A stretch of DNA of 13,048 nucleotides from Chloroflexota bacterium (GTDB lineage Bacteria > Chloroflexota > Anaerolineae > J102). The DNA lies in assembly GCA_003353825.1 (NCBI GenBank), contig PIVW01000124.1, forward strand, positions 1 to 13,048, written 5' to 3'. Positions 7,415 to 13,048 of this stretch are shown one piece after another. Every line of letters begins with the position of its first letter. Position 1 is the first letter of the stretch. Made by a program: the position numbers and the translations under genes. The notes beneath the pieces are model-generated. The model saw only the letters and a list, made by a program, of their open reading frames with translations. It was not told where the DNA came from and made no database searches.

Positions 7415-7445
7415 TTCATACACATCCCCCATTCACTTTCTGGAT

Positions 7446-8663
7446 CTACTGCGATTCGTTTAATGCTGTCTCGACACTTAGTTTAACTTGGGGTTCTGCG
7501 ATCATCCCATGGGCATGTCGAAGGGTTAATATCCCGACATTCCCGGCAAGCTGCCCCAGTGCCCAGGCCGCATGTTTTGCGACCAGAGGTGGGCTCTCGA
7601 ACAGATGGTGGCTAAGTCCCGCCAATGCTGCTGGCTCCCCCCAATTCCCGACTGCCACGCAGACATTGCGCACGAAGCCCTCCCACTTGGCACGTTTGAC
7701 AGGACTTTTGCGAAAACGTTGATTGAAGCTAGAGTGGTCGAGTGCAAGCAAATCCGTCAGGGGCGGGGCCAGACGGTCGGGGTGAGGTCGTAACGAGGGA
7801 TGTACCGATGCTTCTGCAGCTCGATTCCAGGGACAAACATCCTGGCATAGATCACAACCAAATACCCAGTTTCCTAGCTTTGAGCGTAACTCGATCGGTA
7901 TCTCACCACGCAATTCGATGGTGAGATAGGAAATACAAAGACGGGCATCCAACTCGTGTGGTGATACGAGTGCAGCGGTCGGACACACATCAAGGCAGTG
8001 GGTACAGACGCCGCAGCTTCCGGTACGGCCATCGGGAAACCGCCAATGACTAGAAGATTGGAGGTTGGAGATTGGATATTCTTGCCCTTTGCCCTTTGCC
8101 TTTAGCCTTTTGATCTCCACTGGCGGCGCATCGTATTCAAGCTGTTCCGGCGCCAAAAGCCCGCCAATGAAAAACCACGACCCCATCCCCGGACTGATCA
8201 AACATGTATTCTTAGCGATAAATCCCAATCCTGCGCGCATCCCCCAAGAACGCTCTAAAACCGGGGCGCTATCGACAAAAACACGACCTCGGCTGTTTCG
8301 ACCTGTCTCTGATCTCAACCAGCCATCCAGCTCGATCAGTGCCTTGCGCATAACCTCATGGTAATCATTACCCAATGCGTATGCTGCAATTTGCCCCCGG
8401 CCAGGATCCGAACGGAGGCCAGGGTCGATGGGATGATGGTAGTTCAGGCCCACCAGAATAATCGTTTGTGCGTTAGCATGGAGTCGATGAGGGTCTACCT
8501 TAAGGTCGGTGTGTCGAGCCAAATAGCCCATGTCTCCTGCGTAGCCCGCCTCCACCCATCGTACATAGCGGTCATGATCGGGGCTGGGTCCGGCCGGGGC
8601 AATGCCCACCAGATCGAAACCTAGATCGAGCGCTTTGGCCTTAAGCGATTGTGTGAGATTCAT
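7446..8663 (-). CDS. queG: epoxyqueuosine reductase (tRNA modification)
   Basis: QueG reduces epoxyqueuosine to queuosine at tRNA position 34 in the cytoplasm, using cobalamin and two [4Fe-4S] clusters. The start chosen is the ATG at 8661-8663 because the family begins close to LKxKALxLGFDLVGIAPA; an ATG 16 codons further up (8711) is the alternative, and neither has a strong ribosome site. With this start the protein has 405 residues. Visible: the DUF1730 region, catalytic Asp131 in DSAPVLER, GFIAKNT (148-153) of the cobalamin site, cluster motif one CGVCTHCLDVCP (Cys217, 220, 223, 227), Cys243 in LCISYLTIE, and cluster motif two GCDLCQDVCPWN (Cys270, 273, 277). A HEAT-like tail with two VGNWG/ALGQLAG helices closes it. 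Residues about 183-206, rich in Lys, Gly and Ser, are extra compared with the family and coincide with the repeats at 8056-8115. All catalytic residues are kept, so it is probably active. Confidence 0.92.
   Translation of the reverse strand: MNLTQSLKAKALDLGFDLVGIAPAGPSPDHDRYVRWVEAGYAGDMGYLARHTDLKVDPHRLHANAQTIILVGLNYHHPIDPGLRSDPGRGQIAAYALGNDYHEVMRKALIELDGWLRSETGRNSRGRVFVDSAPVLERSWGMRAGLGFIAKNTCLISPGMGSWFFIGGLLAPEQLEYDAPPVEIKRLKAKGKGQEYPISNLQSSSHWRFPDGRTGSCGVCTHCLDVCPTAALVSPHELDARLCISYLTIELRGEIPIELRSKLGNWVFGCDLCQDVCPWNRAAEASVHPSLRPHPDRLAPPLTDLLALDHSSFNQRFRKSPVKRAKWEGFVRNVCVAVGNWGEPAALAGLSHHLFESPPLVAKHAAWALGQLAGNVGILTLRHAHGMIAEPQVKLSVETALNESQ
8056..8076 (+). repeat. second heptamer family inside queG (three GATTGGA units)
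   Basis: GATTGGA, GGTTGGA, GATTGGA stand back to back, read on the plus strand. They are separated by only four bases from the five TTTGCCT-like units of copy C. On the coding strand they give SNLQSSS, part of the extra segment in QueG. Confidence 0.8.
8081..8115 (+). repeat. heptamer repeat copy C, inside the queG coding sequence
   Basis: Units: CTTGCCC, TTTGCCC, TTTGCCT, TTAGCCT, TTTGATC. It is the third five-unit copy in the window and keeps the GCCTTTTGAT end seen in copy B. It lies antisense in queG and is read in frame as a Lys/Gly-rich stretch (IKRLKAKGKGQ). Confidence 0.85.
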
Positions 8664-8717
8664 TAATAGATTATCTGTTGGTGAAATCGAGAACGCAAAT
8701 GATGGGGCCATGCAATG

Positions 8718-8746
8718 TTGACACGCAGCCGACCATCCGCTATAGT
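8718..8746 (+). promoter_or_regulatory. sigma70-type promoter of the argG operon
   Basis: TTGACA (8718-8723), a 17-base spacer and TATAGT (8741-8746) form a near-consensus promoter in the divergent gap between queG and argG. Transcription would begin near 8753, giving a leader of about 220 bases before argG. Confidence 0.85.
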
Positions 8747-8753
8747 TTCCAGT

Positions 8754-8972
8754 ATGTTTTATCTACAAGCTAGGCGCAACAGGAACAGGGATGAGGTAAG
8801 GCAACACGCCTGACTCGCACCGTCGCGCGCTTGCGATAACCCTTATCTCGTACCCCTACCACGACGGATCACCATCCTCGTGGTTTTTTATTGTATCCTC
8901 AACGTCATCACCTGTACGGCATTCAAACCTTGATCTCCAAAAACAAATCTCATACCTTCCTCGGAGCCCACC
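8754..8972 (+). promoter_or_regulatory. structured argG leader, candidate transcription attenuator
   Basis: Between the promoter and argG the transcript can form a long stem GAGGTAAGG (8793-8801) with CCTTATCTC (8841-8849), strengthened by GGG 8788-8790 with CCC 8853-8855. A local hairpin GATAA (8835-8839) with TTATC (8843-8847) competes for the same right arm. An intrinsic terminator follows at 8859-8889, well before the gene. The leader also holds a tiny frame ATG AGG TAA (8791-8799) with AGGAA five bases upstream. No known riboswitch class was recognised and no T-box sequence is seen. Regulation by arginine supply is an inference from the gene that follows. The rest of the leader (8891-8972) shows only the ribosome site. 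Confidence 0.5.
8859..8889 (+). terminator. intrinsic terminator within the argG leader
   Basis: CCACG (8859-8863) pairs with CGTGG (8879-8883), with an inner GGAT/ATCC stem, and six T follow directly (8884-8889). The T run exists only in the plus direction. No plus-strand gene lies between the promoter and this stop, so it most likely acts on the argG transcript itself. Confidence 0.75.
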
Positions 8973-10238
8973 ATGTCTACCAAACCCAAAATCAACAAAG
9001 TTGTGCTCGCCTATTCTGGCGGCCTAGACACCTCGGTGATCGTGCCCTGGTTACGTAACAACTACGGCTGCGAAGTCATATGCTTCTGTGCCGACCTGGG
9101 ACAGGAAGAGGAGTTGGAGGGCCTGGAAGCTAAGGCTATCGCTTCTGGCGCCAGCAAATGTTACATCGAAGACCTTCGTATGGAGTTTATCACCGATTTC
9201 GTATTTCCCACCATGCAGGCAGGCGCTGTCTACGAACGAAAATACCTCTTAGGCACCTCCTTTGCCCGTCCCCTCATCGCCAAACGCATGGTCGAAATCG
9301 CCCAGTTGGAAGGGGCCGAAGCCGTCGCACATGGCGCCACCGGCAAAGGCAATGACCAGGTTCGATTCGAATTGACGGTGATGGCGTTGAACCCCACCCT
9401 TAAGATCATCGCCCCCTGGCGGGAGTGGGATATCAAAGGTCGCAAAGATGCCCTGGACTACGCCGCCGAATACAACGTACCGGTCGCCGCCACCGAAAAA
9501 TCGATCTACAGCCGGGACCGCAATATCTGGCATATGAGCCACGAAGGTGGATTGCTCGAAGACCCTTGGAATGAACCCGAAGAAGTGATGTATACTCTGA
9601 CATCTTCGCCCGAATCTGCCCCGGATGACCCCGAGTATGTCGAGATAGCATTCAGAGAAGGCATCCCTGAACGTGTGAATGGCGTAGCCTCGGGCCCGAT
9701 TGGGGTTATCGAAGAATTGAATGCGCTCGGAGCAAAACATGGGGTTGGGCGAGTCGATCTAGTCGAAAATCGCCTGGTCGGTATGAAATCACATGGTGTC
9801 TACGAAACGCCGGGCGGGAAATTACTCTATGATGCTCACGGTGCCTTGGAACAACTCTGTCTCGACAAAGAAACACTGCATTACAAGGAACAGATCGGCC
9901 TGAAGTATGCGGAGATGGTTTACAACGGACAGTGGTACTCGCCTCTACGGGAGGCATTGGATGCCTTTGTGCAGGCAACTGAAAAGAACATCACCGGTAT
10001 TGTGCGCTTTAAGTTGTACAAGGGCAATGCCATTTTGGTGGGACGCGAGAGCCCATACAGCCTCTATCGCGAAGATTATGTAACGTTTGATGAGGATGAC
10101 GTCTACAACCAGCAAGATGCTGAGGGCTTTATCAAGTTGTTCGGACTGCCCATGAAGGTCCAGGCCATGCTCGAGCGTGAAGGTATCGGCGTCACAGAAT
10201 ATGAAACCACCGATTACAGTTCCTTCAAAAGAGATTAG
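8973..10238 (+). CDS. argG: argininosuccinate synthase
   Basis: A 421-residue cytoplasmic enzyme that joins citrulline and aspartate with ATP to give argininosuccinate, the seventh step of arginine synthesis. The N-type ATP pyrophosphatase loop is [10 protein letters not shown] (residues 13-22). Further family stretches are [15 protein letters not shown] (ATP and citrulline site), [19 protein letters not shown] and [17 protein letters not shown]. Length is slightly above the usual 400 because of the C-terminal end. GGAG lies eight bases before the ATG. It is the first gene after the promoter at 8718 and the leader terminator, and is followed by the DinB-like gene and argJ on the same strand, which suggests one arginine operon. 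No argH is present in the window. Confidence 0.96.
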   Translation: MSTKPKINKVVLAYSGGLDTSVIVPWLRNNYGCEVICFCADLGQEEELEGLEAKAIASGASKCYIEDLRMEFITDFVFPTMQAGAVYERKYLLGTSFARPLIAKRMVEIAQLEGAEAVAHGATGKGNDQVRFELTVMALNPTLKIIAPWREWDIKGRKDALDYAAEYNVPVAATEKSIYSRDRNIWHMSHEGGLLEDPWNEPEEVMYTLTSSPESAPDDPEYVEIAFREGIPERVNGVASGPIGVIEELNALGAKHGVGRVDLVENRLVGMKSHGVYETPGGKLLYDAHGALEQLCLDKETLHYKEQIGLKYAEMVYNGQWYSPLREALDAFVQATEKNITGIVRFKLYKGNAILVGRESPYSLYREDYVTFDEDDVYNQQDAEGFIKLFGLPMKVQAMLEREGIGVTEYETTDYSSFKRD

Positions 10239-10270
10239 CGATTGTTCCCAGACTGCGTTGAGAAAATCAG

Positions 10271-10283
10271 GCCCCGTTGGGGC
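10271..10283 (+). other. small GC hairpin between argG and the DinB-like gene
   Basis: GCCCC, loop GTT, GGGGC. No T run follows, so it may stabilise or process the operon transcript rather than end it. The gap contains no other recognised element and no clear ribosome site before the ATG at 10329. Confidence 0.35.
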
Positions 10284-10328
10284 AGGTAGCATGCAGCACC
10301 TAAAACTCATTCAACTCCTTATTAAATC

Positions 10329-10811
10329 ATGACTGCACCGAAACAGCGTCAGACGTTTATCACTAAAACCAAGCACTTGCCATCACAGATCGAGGCATTG
10401 ACAGCAGGCTTATCTGCCGAGCAATTGACAACGCATTACCTAGATGGCGAATGGAGCGTCGCTCAAAACGTCCACCATCTCGCCGATTCGCACATGATTA
10501 GCTACATTCGTTGCAAGTTGATCGCCAGCGAAACGCGGCCCCTGCTCAAGCCCTATGACCAGGACATCTGGGCGAAATTCCCCGACGCCTCCTCTGCAGA
10601 TATCAGAAGCTCATTGGCACTTCTGCGCAGCCTGCACGACCGTTGGGTACATTTTTGGAGCGAATTGCCCGATGGCGTCTGGCAACGTAGTGGCATTCAT
10701 CCTGAGAGTGGCGAAGTAACGCTGGACGATCAGCTGCGGCTCTATGCCGAACATGGCGAAGCACACATCGATCAGATAAGCCGTACACTGGCTGCACAAG
10801 CGGAGGAATAG
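10329..10811 (+). CDS. DinB/YfiT-fold putative metal-dependent enzyme
   Basis: A 160-residue protein of the DinB four-helix family. The three expected metal ligands are visible: His50 in WSVAQNVHHLADSH (42-55) and His142 and His146 in YAEHGEAHIDQI (139-150), the arrangement of the BstA/YfiT group whose members include bacillithiol transferases and maleylpyruvate isomerase-like enzymes. The order of segments (LSAEQL early, GEWSVAQNVHHLADS, then YAEHGEAHID near the end) matches this group closely. The actual substrate is unknown; despite the name it is unrelated to the DNA polymerase also called DinB. It lies between argG and argJ, stops three bases before the argJ ATG, and is therefore almost certainly co-transcribed with argJ. 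Whether it has any role in arginine metabolism cannot be told. Confidence 0.85.
   Translation: MTAPKQRQTFITKTKHLPSQIEALTAGLSAEQLTTHYLDGEWSVAQNVHHLADSHMISYIRCKLIASETRPLLKPYDQDIWAKFPDASSADIRSSLALLRSLHDRWVHFWSELPDGVWQRSGIHPESGEVTLDDQLRLYAEHGEAHIDQISRTLAAQAEE
10802..10806 (+). promoter_or_regulatory. ribosome binding site of argJ inside the DinB-like gene
   Basis: GGAGG lies eight bases before ATG 10815 and within the last codons of the preceding gene, which supports translational coupling and the chosen argJ start. Confidence 0.75.
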
Positions 10812-10814
10812 TCC

Positions 10815-12050
10815 ATGGCACCATACGATCTTCCCGGCGGTTTTTCATATGGGGGTATGCATTGTGGGATCAAACAAGATGGCGCGCTTGATCTCGGCCT
10901 GATTTTCAGCGAGACGCCCTGTACAGCGGCGGCTGTGTTCACACAAAACCAGTTCGCCGCTGCTCCGGTCGTGTATGATCGCCGGCTCTTGGAGTTCAAC
11001 CCCGAGGGCGTACAGGCGGTGCTGATCAACAGTGGTAATGCCAATGCTGTGACCGGCGTTCAGGGCATGGCCGCGGCCAGACGCAGCGCCGAGGCTCTCG
11101 AATTCGTTTTCGGCCTTAACCCCTGGTCTACCCTGGTCATGTCCACCGGTGTGATCGGTGTGTCCCTGCCGGTGGACTCTATCGAGGCCGCCTTGCCTGA
11201 ACTCTACCCACAGTTGCGGTCTGATTCTGATGGCTTTACAAATGCTGCCCGCGCCATCATGACCACCGACACACGCATGAAGGTGGCCACTACCGAAGCA
11301 GACGTGGGCGGGCACAGGATCCTGCTGGCGGGCATGAGCAAAGGGTCGGGTATGATCCACCCTAATATGGCGACGATGCTGGCTGTGATCACGACCGATG
11401 TTGCTATCTCCACCACCGCTCTGCAACTGGCGCTGAAGCTGTCTGTCAGTCGCTCCTTTAACCGCATAAGTGTAGACGGCGATACCAGCACCAACGATAC
11501 CGTGGCAGTGCTCGCCAATGGCAGCGCCGGTAACAACATCATCGACAATCCCGATTCAGCGGCCTTCACAGCCTTTGTGAAGGCACTGAGCGATGTGAGC
11601 ACCCAATTGGCGAAGGCTATCGTACAAGATGGCGAGGGCGCAACCAAGCTGGTTACCATTCGCGTATTCGGGTTAGAGAATGATGTTCAGGCACACCAGA
11701 TTGCCAACAGCATCGCCATTTCACCACTTGTCAAGACGGCCATTTACGGTGGCGATGCCAACTGGGGGCGGATCCTGATGGCGGCGGGGAACAGCGACAT
11801 CGATTTTGATACGACACAGGTCGAGTTATGGTTCCAGGGACGGGATAAACAGGGTGAAAATACAGAACCCCTGCAAGTCCTCGCCAATGGCGCCCCCATT
11901 GATTATGATGAGTCAGAAGCACGCAAACGCTTCAACCAACCGCAATTACTGATCGACATACGCCTCGGTGATGAACCCGGCCAATCAACGGTGTGGACCT
12001 GCGATCTCAGCCACGAATATATCAGGATCAACAGCGAGTACCGAACTTGA
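10815..12050 (+). CDS. argJ: glutamate N-acetyltransferase / amino-acid acetyltransferase ArgJ
   Basis: A 411-residue ArgJ, normal for the family. The enzyme moves the acetyl group from N-acetylornithine to glutamate, recycling it in arginine synthesis; many members also make N-acetylglutamate from acetyl-CoA. ArgJ is an Ntn-type hydrolase-like protein made as a precursor that cuts itself before a Thr, which becomes the nucleophile: here SKGSGMIHPNMATML (175-189), so Thr187 splits it into alpha and beta chains. Also typical are NSGNANAVTG (72-81), MSTGVIG (109-115, oxyanion hole), YGGDANWGRI and the C-terminal HEYIRINSEYRT. Which of the two activities it has cannot be decided from sequence by eye. 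It ends the argG operon and meets the toxin gene tail to tail with 17 bases between, without a recognisable terminator. Confidence 0.95.
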   Translation: MAPYDLPGGFSYGGMHCGIKQDGALDLGLIFSETPCTAAAVFTQNQFAAAPVVYDRRLLEFNPEGVQAVLINSGNANAVTGVQGMAAARRSAEALEFVFGLNPWSTLVMSTGVIGVSLPVDSIEAALPELYPQLRSDSDGFTNAARAIMTTDTRMKVATTEADVGGHRILLAGMSKGSGMIHPNMATMLAVITTDVAISTTALQLALKLSVSRSFNRISVDGDTSTNDTVAVLANGSAGNNIIDNPDSAAFTAFVKALSDVSTQLAKAIVQDGEGATKLVTIRVFGLENDVQAHQIANSIAISPLVKTAIYGGDANWGRILMAAGNSDIDFDTTQVELWFQGRDKQGENTEPLQVLANGAPIDYDESEARKRFNQPQLLIDIRLGDEPGQSTVWTCDLSHEYIRINSEYRT

Positions 12051-12067
12051 GCCTGGAGGAAATTACA

Positions 12068-12478
12068 CTATCTGAGCAGAGGAGTAAGCCCTGCCTGCAT
12101 GAAATGCTTATCATATGAGAGGACTTCAACCAAGCCTTCCTTATTCATAATTAGAATTGAAGAACAGTCGGTGTGGCTCCACGCTTTGTCTTGACGGTGT
12201 TCATAGAGGCGAAGGGCAGCCGCGAACCACATATTGGACTGAGCGATCACTGTCACTTGTAAATCGTTCCGTATGGTCTTCATGAGTCGAGCAGCAACCA
12301 CGCGTAATACTGGACCTCGTTTTCCAAAGTAGTTTAGCACCTCTGTGCATACCATTTCACTGGTTACGATATGTACAGGCGATATATCATTAGAGATGTC
12401 TAGAGCCTGCTGATGCAATTGGTCTCGTGGATTCAAAAGTGCTATCCAGTAATCTGAGTCGGCGAAAACGGTCTTCAT
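12068..12478 (-). CDS. PIN-domain toxin, VapC-like ribonuclease
   Basis: A 136-residue single PIN domain. The acidic metal-binding residues are in place: Asp7 in FADSDYWIALL, Glu46 in CTEVLNYF, Asp104 in WSHTDCSSI and Asp123 in SYDKHFMQAGL. PIN toxins cut RNA, typically tRNA or rRNA, and are held in check by the antitoxin encoded just upstream. The start codon overlaps the antitoxin stop as ATGA, a standard arrangement for translational coupling. Target RNA is unknown. Its 3' end faces argJ with a 17-base gap. Confidence 0.88.
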   Translation of the reverse strand: MKTVFADSDYWIALLNPRDQLHQQALDISNDISPVHIVTSEMVCTEVLNYFGKRGPVLRVVAARLMKTIRNDLQVTVIAQSNMWFAAALRLYEHRQDKAWSHTDCSSILIMNKEGLVEVLSYDKHFMQAGLTPLLR

Positions 12479-12828
12479 GCGTCGGTCGGCGTCCCTTTAT
12501 TTGGTAATCCACCATAGAGGTAATAATCCAGGTTCTTTGAGAGATCAACGGGGACATCTTCCCAAGATTCTTCTGGTAGCGAGATACCAATAGCGGCCAC
12601 TGTTTCCCAAACTGGACGCTGTTCCATTAGCAGAGCCTTAGGAAGTTGATCTTCGATTATATCGAATCCTATTTCGATCAATGTCGAGATGAGTTGATTG
12701 GTGTTTTTTGGCGCTCCTTTGCCAGTTTTGGCGCTCCAACTCACCGGGTCACATTCAGCTGCAGCGAGCAGCGCCTTTAATTTCGATTCGATCATATCGG
12801 TGCAGTAAATAGTTGTACGCAGTGTCAT
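12475..12828 (-). CDS. probable antitoxin partner of the PIN toxin
   Basis: The start chosen is the ATG complementing 12826-12828, because GGGAG lies six bases upstream and the promoter at 12860-12888 would place transcription start near 12853; a frame open to 12888 is therefore too long. The protein is 117 residues. I do not recognise the N-terminal DNA-binding type with certainty. The C-terminal part (ESWEDVPVDLSKNLDYYLYG) is of the kind seen in antitoxins next to PIN toxins in cyanobacteria and Chloroflexota and would be the toxin-binding segment. The role is inferred mainly from position: same strand, ATGA overlap, own promoter. Confidence 0.75.
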   Translation of the reverse strand: MTLRTTIYCTDMIESKLKALLAAAECDPVSWSAKTGKGAPKNTNQLISTLIEIGFDIIEDQLPKALLMEQRPVWETVAAIGISLPEESWEDVPVDLSKNLDYYLYGGLPNKGTPTDA

Positions 12829-12859
12829 AAAAAACTCCCTTGGCATGAAGTAATATGGT

Positions 12860-12888
12860 ACTATAATACTTTGTGTGTAGATGGTCAA
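12860..12888 (-). promoter_or_regulatory. sigma70-type promoter of the toxin-antitoxin pair
   Basis: On the minus strand TTGACC (complement of 12883-12888), a 17-base spacer and TATAGT (complement of 12860-12865). The -35 box contains the TGA stop codon of the upstream gene. Such a promoter would usually be repressed by the antitoxin or the complex; the spacer holds the alternating stretch ACACACAA but no clean operator palindrome. Confidence 0.75.
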
Positions 12889-13048
12889 TCTACAACCATT
12901 TGCCCATACCCCGGTTCGAAATGGGCGGTGAAGTGGCGTAATACAGCCGGATCATAAGTCATACGCAGGCCGCGGATACGATCTCGCAGATCGTTCACAT
13001 ACAGCAGCACTTCCGCCAGATAATCCACATGACTTTGGGTGTAAACCC
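12885..13048 (-). CDS. tryptophanase / tyrosine phenol-lyase, C-terminal end (partial)
   Basis: Too short for standard gene finding because it runs off the right edge: 53 residues ending in a TGA at 12885-12887. The tail SHVDYLAEVLLYV...IRGLRMTYDPAVLRHFTAHFEP matches the C-terminal wording of the beta-eliminating PLP lyases (HMDYV..., IKGL, YEPxVLRHFTA). These enzymes split tryptophan to indole or tyrosine to phenol, with pyruvate and ammonia. Which substrate it uses cannot be judged from this part, since the PLP lysine and substrate residues lie outside the window. The short tail after FEPG (YGQMVVD) differs from the enteric enzymes. Confidence 0.82.
   Translation of the reverse strand, partial: VYTQSHVDYLAEVLLYVNDLRDRIRGLRMTYDPAVLRHFTAHFEPGYGQMVVD

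Noticed and set aside
7150..8115. The heptamer repeats as a CRISPR array or phage attachment site.
   Set aside because: Units are 7 bases without spacers, no cas, integrase or tRNA gene is present.
8754..8890. Known riboswitch or T-box in the argG leader.
   Set aside because: No T-box sequence and none of the conserved cores I know (SAM, lysine, guanidine, glycine) could be matched.
9249..9740. Open frame of 163 codons antisense to argG.
   Set aside because: Shadow of a highly conserved gene; no promoter or ribosome site was seen and the argG frame is certain.
6084..10811. A bacillithiol pathway built from the PIG-L deacetylase (BshB-like) and the DinB-fold protein (BstA-like).
   Set aside because: The two genes are on opposite strands in separate operons, no bshA or bshC is present, and both families are broad. 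The link rests on family names only.

Overview
The window reads like a stretch of chromosome from a free-living bacterium, most likely a Chloroflexota (Anaerolineae/Caldilineae-like) lineage. That placement is an inference: the proteins have the flavour of that phylum (EGY-type M50 protease, CxxDxxC ferredoxin, actinobacterial-type FumC, ArgJ of the bifunctional type), and the intergenic DNA carries heptamer repeats and multi-hairpin palindromes of a kind I recall from Chloroflexota and cyanobacteria. No rRNA, tRNA, CRISPR array, transposase or phage gene was seen. Four promoters with good sigma70-type boxes can be read directly.

Layout. Positions 1-2346: a possible 3' tail of an upstream gene, then a large polytopic membrane protein of GT-C/YfhO type, followed by a SAM-dependent methyltransferase (2407-3156); together they look like the end of a surface-polysaccharide region. 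A five-unit heptamer repeat precedes a site-2-type metalloprotease (3289-4389, TTG start). A 283-base gap between convergent genes (4390-4672) is filled with perfect hairpins. Then a minus-strand block runs leftwards: queG (epoxyqueuosine reductase, 7446-8663), a ferredoxin with its own consensus promoter (6880-7149), a PIG-L/LmbE deacetylase (6084-6803) and fumC (4673-6058).

From 8664 the plus strand carries arginine synthesis: a consensus promoter, a structured leader with an intrinsic terminator BEFORE the gene, then argG, a DinB/YfiT-fold protein, and argJ. The right end holds a vapBC-type toxin-antitoxin pair on the minus strand, whose promoter starts inside the stop codon of a tryptophanase/tyrosine phenol-lyase gene that runs off the window.

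The most interesting signals are: (1) three copies of a 35-bp element made of exactly five TTTGCCT-like heptamers, one of which lies in frame inside queG next to a second heptamer family (GATTGGA) and adds about 24 residues between the catalytic domain and the first iron-sulfur motif; (2) an attenuator-like argG leader with promoter, competing stems, a U6 terminator and a minimal Met-Arg-stop reading frame; (3) the dense palindrome cluster at 4460-4658.
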